DNA of 57,996 nucleotides from Rhodoferax sp. (GTDB lineage Bacteria; Pseudomonadota; Gammaproteobacteria; Burkholderiales; Burkholderiaceae_C), in NCBI RefSeq assembly GCF_010365055.1, contig NZ_JAAFHA010000014.1:1-57996 (forward strand). Reading direction: 5' to 3'. The notes below the pieces were generated by a model. That model saw only the letters and a program-made list of their open reading frames with translations, searched no databases and was not told the origin of the DNA. Positions within the stretch are counted from its first letter, which is position 1; the number at the start of each line of letters is the position of its first letter. Made by a program: the position numbers and the translations under genes. Positions 1 through 9,676 of this stretch are shown here, piece after piece.

Positions 1-831
1 AACCTGAACCGTTGTGACGATATCGGTTTGATCGCGCGCGCCGTCAACCAGGCCGGTCTCAACTTGCAGTCCCTGGTGGCGGATGTGTACGAGCAGGTGT
101 CGGGGGTGCGGGTGGCGAGCCAGGAGATTGCCGCCGCCAACAACGACTTGTCGAGCCGCACCGAGCAAACGGCGGCCAATCTGGAACAGACTGCCGCCGC
201 CATGGAGCAGCAGACCGCCACCGTGCGTCAAAACTCCGACACAGCGCAACAAGCCAGCCAGGTCGCCAATGCGGCCACACTGGTCGCCACGCAGGGCGGC
301 GACGCCATGGCGAATGTGGTGGCCACGATGGGTTTGATCTCGGATTCAAGCCGCAGGATTGCCGACATCATCAGCGTGATTGACGGCATCGCCTTTCAGA
401 CCAATATCCTGGCGCTCAATGCCGCGGTGGAGGCGGCCCGGGCTGGCGAGCAGGGCCGCGGCTTTGCCGTGGTGGCCACCGAGGTGCGCAGCCTGGCGGG
501 CCGCTCGGCTGCGGCGGCCAAGGAAATCAAAGGCCTGATTGATGACTCGGTCGACAAGGTCAGCTCTGGCACCCGACTGGTGGCCGCGGCGGGGGAGACC
601 ATGACGGAAGTGGTGAGTCAGGTCAACCGCGTGAATGATCTGATCACCGAAATTTCAGCTGCGTCCAAGGAGCAGACGCTGGGTATCTCACAGGTCGGCC
701 AAGCAGTGGCGCAGCTCGACGAGATGACCCAGCAAAACGCCGCCATGGTGGAGGAAAGCAGCGCCGCCGCCAACAGCCTGAGCGATCAGGCGCAGCGCCT
801 GGTGGAGGCGGTTAAGGTGTTTTCAATCTAA
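1..831 (+). CDS. Methyl-accepting chemotaxis protein, C-terminal part (5' truncated by window)
   Basis: The reading frame is open from base 1, so the listed end is only the C-terminal part of the gene. It begins in what looks like the end of a HAMP domain ([12 protein letters not shown]) and continues as a long coiled-coil signalling domain. The hairpin tip that contacts CheA/CheW is clear: [20 protein letters not shown] followed by [18 protein letters not shown]. Gln/Glu-rich stretches on either side suit methylation helices. The protein ends in VKVFSI, without the NWETF-type pentapeptide that tethers CheR/CheB in some receptors. The ligand-binding and membrane part lies upstream, so the stimulus cannot be told. 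It transmits ligand occupancy to the flagellar chemotaxis kinase. Confidence 0.95.
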   Translation, partial: NLNRCDDIGLIARAVNQAGLNLQSLVADVYEQVSGVRVASQEIAAANNDLSSRTEQTAANLEQTAAAMEQQTATVRQNSDTAQQASQVANAATLVATQGGDAMANVVATMGLISDSSRRIADIISVIDGIAFQTNILALNAAVEAARAGEQGRGFAVVATEVRSLAGRSAAAAKEIKGLIDDSVDKVSSGTRLVAAAGETMTEVVSQVNRVNDLITEISAASKEQTLGISQVGQAVAQLDEMTQQNAAMVEESSAAANSLSDQAQRLVEAVKVFSI

Positions 832-893
832 GATAGGAAGCTGACGCTGTCGCCCCGCTTCGCAGGCGAGGCAAAAACAAAGAAATCGCATCG

Positions 894-3431
894 ATGCAGC
901 AAGAACATTCTCAGCCCTATCAGAACGCCATCGGCTTGATCCTGCTGGCGCTGGCGATACCGCTGCTGTGGTGGGTGTCACACCCGGCTCGGCAAATCGT
1001 GATCGAGCCGATGACCTTTGTGTTTTGGCACAACACCATCGAATTGTTTGCGGTGGTGGTGGCCATGCTGATCTTTGTGACGGGCTACCGAGCCATCCTG
1101 TCGGCCCGCAAGGGCGCGGTGGTGTTGCTGGGTGTGGCGTTTTTCGGCGTTGGTCTGCTCGATTTTTTGCACACCCTGAGTTATGTCGGCATGCCCGATG
1201 CGGTGACCGCCAACAGCCCGCACAAATCGATTTTCTTCTGGCTGGCCGCGCGCCTGTTGGCAGCCGCAGCCTTGCTGCTGTACGTCTCGCTGCCCACTGT
1301 GCCGGATGTTTCCAGAGGGCAAAAGCGCCTCGCCCTGGCCCTGACGCTGGCGCTGGTGGGCGTGCTGGGCTATGTCGGGCTGTATTTGCCCGATCGCGTG
1401 CCTGCGCTATTTGTTCAGGGCACCGGCCTGACGCCGTTGAAGATCGGGCTGGAGTGGATGGTCGTGGCCGTGAACGCCATGACCATCGCGGTGGTGTGGC
1501 GTCGCCGCCAGGCATGGGCGCATGGATGCGTCATGGCCTTGGGCTATGCCGCAGCCCTGTCGGCCGTTTCTGCGCTCTTTTTTACGATGCTGGGGCTGAT
1601 TGACAAAGACGGGGCCAATATGCTCGGGCACCTCTACAAGGTCGCGGCCTATCTGTATTTGTTCCATGCCACCTTCAATGAGGCCCTGCGCCGGCCGCTG
1701 GAGCGGCTGGAAGTGCAGTCCCTGCGCGAACGCGTGATACTCAATGCTGCGCCCGATGGCGTTTTGTGGGTCGACAACACCGGACGTATTTTGATGGCCA
1801 ACCCGGCCACGGAGATGCTGACCGGCTACCCGGCGGCTGAGCTGGTGGGTCAAAACGTGGACCTCTTTTTACCGGCGCACCTGCGCGTGCGCCATGCGGA
1901 GTCGATGCGGGGCTATTTCCTGGCGCCGCATCCGCGCACCATGGGCTTGATGGATCTGAAACTGCTGCGCCGTGATGGTCAGCTGCTGCCAGTAGACATC
2001 TCGCTGGGGCATTGGGAAGACGAAGGAGAAGGCCACGCCATTGCCTACATCCGCGACCTGACCGAGCGCAAGCAGTTTGAAGAGTCGCTCAGGCACCAAG
2101 CCGCCCACGATGAACTCACGGGCCTGCCCAACCGCTGGCTGTTTCGCCTGCAACTCGATCAGGCTTTGGCGCGCGCCGCACGCGCCAAGCTGCACGTGGC
2201 GGTGCTGTTCATTGACCTGGACTACTTCAAAACGGTCAATGACAGCTTTGGCCACCACATTGGAGACGGATTGCTGGTACAGGTGAGTGCCCGGTTACGC
2301 AGTGTCTTGCGCCAACAGGACGTGCTGGCGCGCCAGGGTGGGGACGAGTTCGCCATTTTGCTGGGTGATCTGCTTGAGCGCGATGAAGCGATCAGTGTGG
2401 TTAACAAGCTCCTGGCTTCGCTGCAGGCTGTGTACCACCTGCAGGACCAGGCTGTGTATTCTGGCGGTAGCCTGGGGCTGGCGTTTTATCCTGATGATGC
2501 ACAAAGCAGCGATGCCCTGCTGCGTTACGCCGACATGGCCATGTACCAGGCCAAGGGAAACGGCCGCGGTTCTTACGCCTTCTATTCACACGACATGGAC
2601 CAGTCCGTGCGTGACAACATGGCCTTGTACACCCGGCTCAAAGAAGCACTGGGCCAGGGTGCTTTGCAGCTGCATTACCAGCCGCAGGTGGATGTCAACA
2701 CGGGTGTCATCGTCGGTGCTGAGGCCTTGCTGCGCTGGCTGGATCCGGTGTTGGGCCAGGTACCGCCGACGCGCATTATTCCGGTGGCCGAGGCGACCGG
2801 CCTGATCTTGCCGCTGTCGGACTGGGTGTTGGAGACCGCCTGCGCGCAAATTGCCGCCTGGGCGCAGGCCGGTATGCCATTGCGGGTGGCGGTCAATTTT
2901 TCGGCGCAACAATTTAACCAGCCGAACCTGGCTGAGAAAGTGTGCGCTGCGCTGGCGCGCACCGGCGCACAGGCCCAGTGGCTGGACATTGAAATCACCG
3001 AGTCGGTGGCCATGAAAAACCCCGAGCAGGCGCGCGAACAACTCAACGCCCTGGTAGCCCTGGGTTGCCGCGTGGCGCTGGATGACTTTGGCACCGGCTA
3101 CTCCTCGCTCGCCTACCTCAAAGGCTTGCCCATCAACAAGCTCAAAATCGACAAGAGCTTCTTGGACGGCATCCCTGATGATGCCAACGACATGGCCATT
3201 TCCAAAACCATCATTGCCATGGCGCACAGCCTGGGCATGTCGCTGGTGGCCGAGGGCGTGGAAACCGACGCGCAACTGGCGTTCTTGCGCCAGCATGGGT
3301 GCGAGGTCTATCAAGGCTGGCTGTTTGCCAAGGCGATGCCGGCGCCGGAGTTGACGCAGCGGCTGCGCGCGTGTGCCGCGCCGGTCAGCGCGGACTCCGA
3401 CAACGCGGCAGCAGGCTTGGCGCTGCTTTGA
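894..3431 (+). CDS. Membrane-anchored MASE3-PAS-GGDEF-EAL cyclic-di-GMP signalling protein
   Basis: The 845-residue protein starts with about eight hydrophobic segments (residues ~10-265). The FLHTLSYVGMPDAVTAN region with its conserved His/Tyr and the FFWLAARLL segment resemble the MASE3 membrane sensor. A PAS domain follows (~278-390, GYPAAELVGQNV), then a GGDEF domain with an intact GGDEF motif near residue 482 and an inhibitory RxxD site (RQQD) five residues upstream. The C-terminal EAL domain has EALLRW near 610, DDFGTGYSSL, KIDKSF and AEGVET, so phosphodiesterase catalysis looks intact. Both synthesis and breakdown of c-di-GMP are possible; which dominates cannot be read from sequence. 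It follows the chemoreceptor by about 60 bp. Confidence 0.9.
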   Translation: MQQEHSQPYQNAIGLILLALAIPLLWWVSHPARQIVIEPMTFVFWHNTIELFAVVVAMLIFVTGYRAILSARKGAVVLLGVAFFGVGLLDFLHTLSYVGMPDAVTANSPHKSIFFWLAARLLAAAALLLYVSLPTVPDVSRGQKRLALALTLALVGVLGYVGLYLPDRVPALFVQGTGLTPLKIGLEWMVVAVNAMTIAVVWRRRQAWAHGCVMALGYAAALSAVSALFFTMLGLIDKDGANMLGHLYKVAAYLYLFHATFNEALRRPLERLEVQSLRERVILNAAPDGVLWVDNTGRILMANPATEMLTGYPAAELVGQNVDLFLPAHLRVRHAESMRGYFLAPHPRTMGLMDLKLLRRDGQLLPVDISLGHWEDEGEGHAIAYIRDLTERKQFEESLRHQAAHDELTGLPNRWLFRLQLDQALARAARAKLHVAVLFIDLDYFKTVNDSFGHHIGDGLLVQVSARLRSVLRQQDVLARQGGDEFAILLGDLLERDEAISVVNKLLASLQAVYHLQDQAVYSGGSLGLAFYPDDAQSSDALLRYADMAMYQAKGNGRGSYAFYSHDMDQSVRDNMALYTRLKEALGQGALQLHYQPQVDVNTGVIVGAEALLRWLDPVLGQVPPTRIIPVAEATGLILPLSDWVLETACAQIAAWAQAGMPLRVAVNFSAQQFNQPNLAEKVCAALARTGAQAQWLDIEITESVAMKNPEQAREQLNALVALGCRVALDDFGTGYSSLAYLKGLPINKLKIDKSFLDGIPDDANDMAISKTIIAMAHSLGMSLVAEGVETDAQLAFLRQHGCEVYQGWLFAKAMPAPELTQRLRACAAPVSADSDNAAAGLALL

Positions 3432-3466
3432 GCGTCGGGCCAGGCTAAGCGGTCAGATTTCCAGGC

Positions 3467-4006
3467 CTAAGCGGCTTGCGCCTGGCTGGCGGATTTTGGC
3501 GTCGGCATGGCGCCAAACTGGATATCGCCGGTGAGCTGGCCGCCCTCTTCAATCACGACCTTGCCGTAGCGGATCTTGCCGCTGACTTTGCCGGTGGCAT
3601 AGATGGTCAACTTCTGGCGGACCGTCAGGTTGCCATCAAACTGGCCATGAATCTCGGCCATGTCGATCTCGGCCGAGCCCTTGAAGGCACCGCGCTCCGA
3701 AATCTCAATCACGCGTGAATCCATGGTCGCCTCGACCAGACCCTCCACCACGAGCGTGTCGCAATCGGTGATTTCAACGCCTTTGAGCTTGATGTTCGGT
3801 CCGACGGTCAGTTTGCTGCCGCTTTGGGGCGTGATGGGTGTGGCCGGTGCAGTGGTGGCGGGACTCGCCGAATTCACCGTGCTTGGCTGTTGGGTGCCGG
3901 TCGTGCCCGATGCGCTGTAACTGTTGACGTTCGATGTCGAACTGCCTGGGCGTGCAGGTGCTGTTTCAGGTTCGCGTTTGTTGAAAAAGTGCGGGGACAT
4001 GGCCAT
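3467..4006 (-). CDS. Bactofilin family cytoskeletal protein
   Basis: Bactofilins polymerise into non-polar filaments through a right-handed beta-helix and act as scaffolds for morphogenesis or envelope enzymes. The 179-residue product has a flexible Ser/Thr/Pro/Ala-rich N-terminus (to ~70) and a DUF583 core (~72-165) of short repeated strands: LKGVEITDCDTLVVEGLVEA, then segments ending in SAEIDMAEIHGQFDGNL and GKVSGKIRYGKVVIEEGGQL. The frame is open to base 4186, but I chose the ATG at 4006: an AAGGA site lies about 6 bases upstream and the longer N-terminus would overlap the neighbouring phosphorylase and does not look like protein. The gene converges on the upstream GGDEF/EAL gene with a 35-bp gap. 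Confidence 0.88.
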   Translation of the reverse strand: MAMSPHFFNKREPETAPARPGSSTSNVNSYSASGTTGTQQPSTVNSASPATTAPATPITPQSGSKLTVGPNIKLKGVEITDCDTLVVEGLVEATMDSRVIEISERGAFKGSAEIDMAEIHGQFDGNLTVRQKLTIYATGKVSGKIRYGKVVIEEGGQLTGDIQFGAMPTPKSASQAQAA

Positions 4007-4118
4007 GTGATTTCCTTGAAAAGGACGCATGGTACGGGTCGCCACTGGAAAAGTCGCCACCGATTCTGCAAAAACGGTAACAGAATGAATATCGGTGCGG
4101 TGCCGCCAGGGATGGTGT

Positions 4119-6260
4119 TCAGTCGCGCCGGTACACCTGCTCCGCGTACTCGCGGACCATGCGGGACGCCGAGAAGCGTGGGCCATGGGTGAGCAGGCTG
4201 CGCCGCATCATGGCGACCCAGCGCTGCGCTATCCCTTGCGCGTCGCGCTCATGAAACATCGGCACCACCTCCTGCTCCAGCAGGTCAAACAGGGCACGCG
4301 CGTCGCGCTGGTCCTGCGCCTGGGTGTCATCCATCACGTCGCCGTTGATGGCCCAGCCGTTGCTGCCGTCAAAAGCCTCGGCCCACCAGCCGTCGAGCAC
4401 CGAGAGTTGCAGGCCACCGCCCAGGCAGGACTTCATGCCGCTGGTGCCGCTGGCCTCGTTCGGCGGCCGGGGCAGATTGACCCAGACGTCGCAGCCCGCC
4501 ACCAATTGCGCCGCCAGCGTCAGGTCGTAGTCTTCCAAAAAGGCGGCGCGCCCGGCCACAGAGGGTGCGCGCTTGAGGGCAAATACCTGGCGCACCACCT
4601 CCTTGGCGGCGAGATCGTCGGGATGGGCTTTGCCAGCAAACACAAATTGCACCGGTTGCGTGCCGCCGATAAGCGCCAGCGCGCGCTGCGGCAACAGCGC
4701 CACCAGGTGCAGGCGCTTGTAGGTGGCGAGCCGGCGGGCGAAGCCGATGGTCAGGCGCTCGGGGTCGAAGCCGCTGCCGGCCGCCTCGGCGTAATCCAGC
4801 GGTTCGCCGCGGCGCAGCCGGTCGCTGGTGGCCCGCCGCGCGATCATGTCAACCAGCTGGGCGCGCGCCGCGCCGCGTGCTGCCCACAGCTCGGCGGCGG
4901 GGATGTCCTGCACTGGCGCCCAGGTGGCGCTCTGGTCGGCGCGGCGCAGCCAGCCGTCGCCCAGGTGGCGGTCCAGCAAGGCGCGCATGGGGCCGCGCAG
5001 CCAGCTGGGGATATGCACGCCGTTGGTGATGGGGGTGATGGGCACCTCCTGCACGGCACGGCCAGGAAACAGCGGCTGCCACATGGCGCGCGCCACCTGG
5101 CCGTGCCGCTGGCTCACCGCATTGGCGTGGCGACTGGCCCGCAGCGCCAGCACACTCATGCTCATGGCCTGGTTGGGGTTGGCGGGATCGACGCGCCCCA
5201 GCGCCAGGAATTGCTCCCGTTCTCCGACCAGATCGGCAATGCGTCCCAGCATGGCCAGCACCTCGGCGCGCTGGTAGGTCTCGTTGCCGGCCGGGACCGG
5301 GGTGTGGGTGGTGAAGACCACTTGCTCGCGCACCTGTTGCCAGGCGGCCTCACGCGCGCTTCCCACGGGAGCCAGCGCTTGCGCCTGGGCCAGCAACTCA
5401 AACACACCAAGTGCCGGGTGGCCTTCGTTGAAGTGGTACACCGTGGGCTCAATCCCCAGAGCGCGCAGGGCCCGTACCCCGCCAACCCCCAATACCGCGT
5501 ATTGCGCCAGCCGAATCGCGCGATTGCCCTCGTACAGGCGCGAGGTGATCCAGCGTCCTCGCTGGCTGTTCACTGCCAGATCGGTGTCAAGCAGGTAAAG
5601 CGGCACCCGTCCGACGTCAACACGCCACACCTGCACCGTCACGTTCTCATCATCAATCGGCACCATCACTGTGACTGCTCGGCCATCAGTGCCGGTGACT
5701 TTGACGCACGGCATTCGTTCGGGGTCGGCATCGATCCAGTACTCGTGCTGGTAACCGGTCACGTCGATTCGCTGGTGAAAATAGCCGGTGCGGTACATCA
5801 GGCCGACGCCGACCATCGGCAAGGCGAGGTCTGAGGCCTCCTTCAAGATGTCGCCAGCCAGCACGCCGAGCCCGCCTGAATAGATCGGCAGGGAGCCATG
5901 CACGGCAAACTCGGAACAGCAAAACGCCACCGGGTGCGCCGGCTCGACTCCGCCCTCACAGCAAGGCCGGGCGGCGTCCAGCGCCAGCTCTGCCGCAATC
6001 CGGCTGACCCAGCCGACAAATCCCGGATCGGCCGCAGCGCGTGCCATCATGGATGGCGGCGCCTCGGACAGCAGCCGCCGCGGATTGCGCCCGCAGCGGA
6101 TCCAGCGCTCCGGATCAATCGCCTCGAACATGGCCGCGCCATCGGCCGTCCATGACCATCGGTAGTTGAAAGCCACGCGGGCGAGCGGGCGCAGCGGCTC
6201 AGGTAGGAAGGTTGTCAGTTCAATGACGGCACGCTCAATGTCTTGGTCACCGGCGAACAT
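4119..6260 (-). CDS. glgP: Alpha-glucan (glycogen) phosphorylase, short GlgP type
   Basis: Releases glucose-1-phosphate from the non-reducing ends of glycogen or maltodextrins, with pyridoxal phosphate as cofactor. The 713-residue product begins with the DUF3417 region typical of the alternative family (FNYRWSWTADGAAMFEAIDP). It carries IYSGGLGVLAGDILKEASDL, YHFNEGHPAL, THTPVPAGNE, ITNGVHIPSWL and the C-terminal PLP/phosphate segment NEASGTSGMKSCLGGGLQLS (Lys of GMKS as Schiff-base candidate), then LDGWWAEAFDG. The family is shorter at the C-terminus than E. coli GlgP. No other glycogen gene lies nearby. The ATG at 6260 is the only start giving a full N-terminal domain. Confidence 0.93.
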   Translation of the reverse strand: MFAGDQDIERAVIELTTFLPEPLRPLARVAFNYRWSWTADGAAMFEAIDPERWIRCGRNPRRLLSEAPPSMMARAAADPGFVGWVSRIAAELALDAARPCCEGGVEPAHPVAFCCSEFAVHGSLPIYSGGLGVLAGDILKEASDLALPMVGVGLMYRTGYFHQRIDVTGYQHEYWIDADPERMPCVKVTGTDGRAVTVMVPIDDENVTVQVWRVDVGRVPLYLLDTDLAVNSQRGRWITSRLYEGNRAIRLAQYAVLGVGGVRALRALGIEPTVYHFNEGHPALGVFELLAQAQALAPVGSAREAAWQQVREQVVFTTHTPVPAGNETYQRAEVLAMLGRIADLVGEREQFLALGRVDPANPNQAMSMSVLALRASRHANAVSQRHGQVARAMWQPLFPGRAVQEVPITPITNGVHIPSWLRGPMRALLDRHLGDGWLRRADQSATWAPVQDIPAAELWAARGAARAQLVDMIARRATSDRLRRGEPLDYAEAAGSGFDPERLTIGFARRLATYKRLHLVALLPQRALALIGGTQPVQFVFAGKAHPDDLAAKEVVRQVFALKRAPSVAGRAAFLEDYDLTLAAQLVAGCDVWVNLPRPPNEASGTSGMKSCLGGGLQLSVLDGWWAEAFDGSNGWAINGDVMDDTQAQDQRDARALFDLLEQEVVPMFHERDAQGIAQRWVAMMRRSLLTHGPRFSASRMVREYAEQVYRRD

Positions 6261-6497
6261 GATGGGTCCTAAGTCAAAACTAACAGGTTTGAAGTGGCAA
6301 CACTTTCTTGACTATGCGGGCGAAATTATGGGGGTGTGGGCGGGGCGTTTGCAAGTGCCGTGAGCCAGTCGTCGGCCGCTGGCCCGCCATGCAACGGTCG
6401 TGGCATCTGCGCGGATACTCCGTTCATGTCGATTCGATGGCCTGGCCTGAGTCACAATGGCGACAGTCAAGTTCCTTTGAAATACGCGCTGCGTCCC

Positions 6498-9056
6498 ATG
6501 CTTTTTTTCAATTCTTTGCCTTCTGCCTGGCGCCTGCGCAGCCTGTTGGCGCTGTGCTGGCTGGCCCTGCTGGGGGCGCCAACCCTGACGCTGGCGCGCG
6601 AGGTGCGCGTGGGCGTGTACCAGAACGAGCCCAAGATTTTCATGGGCGCCGACGGCCAGCCCAGTGGCATCCTGGGCGACTTGCTGGTGGCGATGGCCCG
6701 CCTGGAAGGCTGGACGCTCACGTCGGTGCCCTGCGAATGGTCGACTTGCCTGGACGCCTTGGAGTCGGGCAATATTGATCTGATGCCCGACTTGGCTTCG
6801 AGCGAGCAGCGCCTGCAGATTTTTGACGTTCACAAGATTCCTTCGCTCTTGAGCTGGTCGCAGCTTTACAAACACAGCGGCGCCCCGATCAGCTCGATGC
6901 TGGACCTCAAGGGCAAGCGCGTGGCGGTGCTGGCGGGGTCGGTGCAGCAGACGTATCTGCAAAACCTGCTGAGCAGTTTTGACGTGCAAGCCGAGCTGGT
7001 GCCGGTCCAGTCGCTGGAAGAAGCCTTCAAGAAAGTGGCTGCGCGTGAGGCGGATGCGGCGGCAACCAACCGCTTTTTTGGTGATCGACGGGCCGCCACC
7101 TACCAGCTGGACGCGACGCCGATCCTTTTTCAGCCAGCGCAACTTTTTTACGCCTCCGCCAAGGGGCGCAATGCGGATTTGTTGGCAGCCATCGATCAGC
7201 ACCTGGGGCAATGGCAGTCGCAACCTGATTCCGAGTATTTCAAAGTGCTCAAACGCTGGATGGAGGTGCCACCGCGATTTTCAGTGCCCGCCTATTTGTG
7301 GTGGAGCCTGATGGCTTTGGCGGCCATGCTGGCTTTGGCACTGGCGGGGAGCGCGTTACTGCGCCGTCAGGTCGCGGCCCGCACGCGTGATCTGCGCGCC
7401 AGCGAAGACCGGCTCGCGACCATTCTCAACAGCGTTGATGCGCATATTTATATCAAAGACACGGCGTTGCGCTACCAGTACGCCAACCGTAAGGTGTGCG
7501 AGTTGTTTGGTCGCCCGCTGGCGCAGGTGGCGGGGCGCACAGACGACGATTTTTTTGAGTCGCTCACGGTCGAGCGGCTGCACCTCAATGATCAACGGGT
7601 GATCGAAAACGGCGAGCGGATCGAGGCCGAGGAGGTCAACCGCAGCCGCGACGGCACCCAGGAGCGCACCTACCTGTCGATCAAATTGCCGCTGCGTCAA
7701 GCTGACGGCAGCATCTACGCCCTGTGCGGCATTTCGACTGACATTACCGAACGCAAACGCGCGGAAGAGGCGATTCATCAGCTCGCTTTCTACGACCCCC
7801 TGACGCTGCTGCCCAATCGCCGCTTCTTGATGGAACGCTTGCAGCAAACCCTGAAAGCCAATGGGCGGCAACACCAGCGTGGCGCCCTGCTGTTTATTGA
7901 TGTCGACAATTTCAAAGACCTCAACGACTCGCTGGGGCATGCGATGGGCGACGAGCTGCTGCGCCAGATGGCGGTGCGCCTGGGCACCTGCACGCGCGCT
8001 GGCGACACGCTGGCGCGCCAGGGCAGCGACGAGTTTGTGCTGCTGTTGTGCGATCTGAGCCCCGAACTGGATGCGGCGCTGGAGCAAGCGCAGCACGTGG
8101 CCCAAAAGATACTGCAACAGATTGCCGAGCCCTACCTGCTGGAAAACCAGAACTACCAGAGCACGGTCAGCATCGGCATTGCCATGTTTGGCGACGAGCC
8201 GACCAGCCGGGACGAATTGTTCAAGCAGGCCGACCTGGCGATGTACCGAGCCAAGGCCGAAGGCCGCAACACGCTGTGCTTCTTTAACCCCGCCATGCAG
8301 GCCCAGGTGAGCGCGCGCACCGCGCTGGAGGCCGATCTGCACCAGGCACTGGCGCGCTCCGAATTTGTCTTGTATTACCAGCCGCAGGTGGACACCGCCG
8401 GGCAACAGCTCGGGGTGGAAGCCCTGGTGCGCTGGCAGCATCCGCAGCGCGGACTGGTGCCGCCGCTGGAGTTCATCCCGATGGCCGAATCAGCCGGCCT
8501 GATCCTGCCACTGGGGCGCTGGATATTGCGCACCGCGTGTCGTCAGCTGGTGACCTGGGCGACGAGCACTGAGCAGGCGCAGTGGTGCATTGCGGTCAAC
8601 GTCAGTGCGCGCCAGTTTCGCCAGAGCGACTTTGTGCAGACGGTGGAGCAGGTGTTGTTTGAAACAGGTGCCAACCCGCAGCGCCTGGAGCTGGAACTGA
8701 CTGAAAGCCTGCTGGTGGACGACGTCGAGGGCGTCATTGCACGCATGAGCGCGCTCAAGGCGCTGGGCGTGCGTTTCTCGCTTGACGATTTTGGCACCGG
8801 TTACTCCTCGCTGAGCATGCTCAAGCGGCTGCCGCTGGATCAGCTCAAGATTGACCAGTCGTTTGTACGCGACTTGTTGAGTGACCCGCAAGACGCCAAC
8901 ATTGTCAAAGCCATCGTCACCCTGGGTGCCAGCCTGAACCTGCAAGTGATTGCCGAAGGGGTTGAGACCGCAGCGCAACGCGATGCGCTGCTTGAGCTGG
9001 GCTGCACCCATTTTCAGGGCTATCTGTTTGGCCGCCCGGCCCCGGTGACGGCTTAG
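6498..9056 (+). CDS. Periplasmic-binding (SBP_bac_3)-PAS-GGDEF-EAL transmembrane protein
   Basis: With the ATG at 6498 the product is 852 residues. A signal peptide (~1-33, ending LTLA) precedes an extracytoplasmic amino-acid-binding-type domain (~34-270: VRVGVYQNEPKIFMGADGQP, SGNIDLMPDLA, LKGKRVAVLAGS). One membrane span follows (~282-302), then a PAS domain (~312-430), GGDEF (~435-600) and EAL (~615-850). The GGDEF motif is changed to GSDEF near residue 509, while the RxxD I-site (RAGD) is kept. The EAL part looks complete: EALVRW near 641, DDFGTGYSSL, KIDQSF, AEGVET. Most likely a ligand-controlled c-di-GMP phosphodiesterase with a weak or regulatory GGDEF domain (inference). The start is uncertain: an in-frame ATG at 6426 would precede the signal peptide and no site has a strong ribosome binding sequence. 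Confidence 0.88.
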   Translation: MLFFNSLPSAWRLRSLLALCWLALLGAPTLTLAREVRVGVYQNEPKIFMGADGQPSGILGDLLVAMARLEGWTLTSVPCEWSTCLDALESGNIDLMPDLASSEQRLQIFDVHKIPSLLSWSQLYKHSGAPISSMLDLKGKRVAVLAGSVQQTYLQNLLSSFDVQAELVPVQSLEEAFKKVAAREADAAATNRFFGDRRAATYQLDATPILFQPAQLFYASAKGRNADLLAAIDQHLGQWQSQPDSEYFKVLKRWMEVPPRFSVPAYLWWSLMALAAMLALALAGSALLRRQVAARTRDLRASEDRLATILNSVDAHIYIKDTALRYQYANRKVCELFGRPLAQVAGRTDDDFFESLTVERLHLNDQRVIENGERIEAEEVNRSRDGTQERTYLSIKLPLRQADGSIYALCGISTDITERKRAEEAIHQLAFYDPLTLLPNRRFLMERLQQTLKANGRQHQRGALLFIDVDNFKDLNDSLGHAMGDELLRQMAVRLGTCTRAGDTLARQGSDEFVLLLCDLSPELDAALEQAQHVAQKILQQIAEPYLLENQNYQSTVSIGIAMFGDEPTSRDELFKQADLAMYRAKAEGRNTLCFFNPAMQAQVSARTALEADLHQALARSEFVLYYQPQVDTAGQQLGVEALVRWQHPQRGLVPPLEFIPMAESAGLILPLGRWILRTACRQLVTWATSTEQAQWCIAVNVSARQFRQSDFVQTVEQVLFETGANPQRLELELTESLLVDDVEGVIARMSALKALGVRFSLDDFGTGYSSLSMLKRLPLDQLKIDQSFVRDLLSDPQDANIVKAIVTLGASLNLQVIAEGVETAAQRDALLELGCTHFQGYLFGRPAPVTA

Positions 9057-9064
9057 GGTCGTCT

Positions 9065-9508
9065 TTATTCGGGCCGGTCGAGCTTCGTCGCCAGCAGGAT
9101 GGTCGAGAAGGTCTCGATCACGCCCTTGATCACGCGCATCTTGTCGATCACCGCATCGAGTTCATGGGTCGACTCGGTGGACAGCAGCGCGCACAGATCA
9201 TAGCGGCCACTGACTGAATAGAGTTTGGTGATCTCGTGGCGGCGGGTCAGCGCGCGCACCACCTCGGGCTCGTTTTTTGATTCGATGGAGATGAGCACCA
9301 TGGCATGAATGCCTGGCGCCGAGCGGTTGGCGCTGAGGCCGACGGTGTAGCCCGTGATCACCCCCGCATCTTCCAACGCTTTGAGCCGCAGTTGCGCCGT
9401 GCTGCGGGCGCAGCCCAGCGCTTTGGCCAGCTTGACCATCGGCAGGCGGGCATTGACCTTGAGCAGGTCAAGCAGTTGGCGATCCAGGGTATCGAGCGAG
9501 GTGGCCAT
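9065..9508 (-). CDS. Lrp/AsnC family transcriptional regulator, divergent from kamA
   Basis: The 147-residue protein has an N-terminal helix-turn-helix (~5-55, LDRQLLDLLKVNARLPMVKL, then ALGCARSTAQLRLKALEDAG) and a C-terminal RAM/ASNC effector and oligomerisation domain (~65-145, with SGRYDLCALL in the ligand-pocket region). Members of this family sense amino acids and commonly regulate a divergent amino-acid gene set. It is transcribed away from the lysine-degradation genes. The shared 168-bp upstream region contains a perfect 16-bp palindrome and a second inverted repeat, which are good operator candidates. That it controls the kam operon in response to lysine or an intermediate is inference from position. 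Confidence 0.9.
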   Translation of the reverse strand: MATSLDTLDRQLLDLLKVNARLPMVKLAKALGCARSTAQLRLKALEDAGVITGYTVGLSANRSAPGIHAMVLISIESKNEPEVVRALTRRHEITKLYSVSGRYDLCALLSTESTHELDAVIDKMRVIKGVIETFSTILLATKLDRPE

Positions 9509-9558
9509 GCGTCAATCAATCAATATGTAGGAAAGGGGAGCATTTTGACTGAAATCAG

Positions 9559-9606
9559 CGCCTGAATTCAGGCGATTTGCCTATTTTGTCTGGCAGCACT
9601 GCTGCC
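9559..9606. promoter_or_regulatory. Candidate operator sites between the Lrp-type regulator and kamA
   Basis: A perfect 16-bp palindrome, CGCCTGAATTCAGGCG, covers 9559-9574. A second inverted repeat, GGCAGC-ACT-GCTGCC, covers 9592-9606. Both lie in the divergent promoter region. The GGCAGC/GCTGCC half-site recurs as an inverted repeat in front of the second Lrp-type gene at 20196-20233. I see no convincing -35/-10 pair. Binding by the adjacent regulator is inferred. Confidence 0.5.
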
Positions 9607-9676
9607 TAAACTTGTTCGCAGCCTTCAAGTCATCGCGCCGGTGATTTGGGCCATTGCCACCGATCAGGAGCCCCCC

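Noticed and set aside
4007..4186. Sixty-residue N-terminal extension of the bactofilin
   Set aside because: It overlaps the phosphorylase gene antisense, lacks bactofilin-like composition, and a good ribosome binding site lies at the shorter start.
4095..5834. 579-codon plus-strand frame opposite the alpha-glucan phosphorylase gene
   Set aside because: His/Gln/Arg-rich translation without family features; it mirrors a clearly coding minus-strand gene in high-GC DNA.
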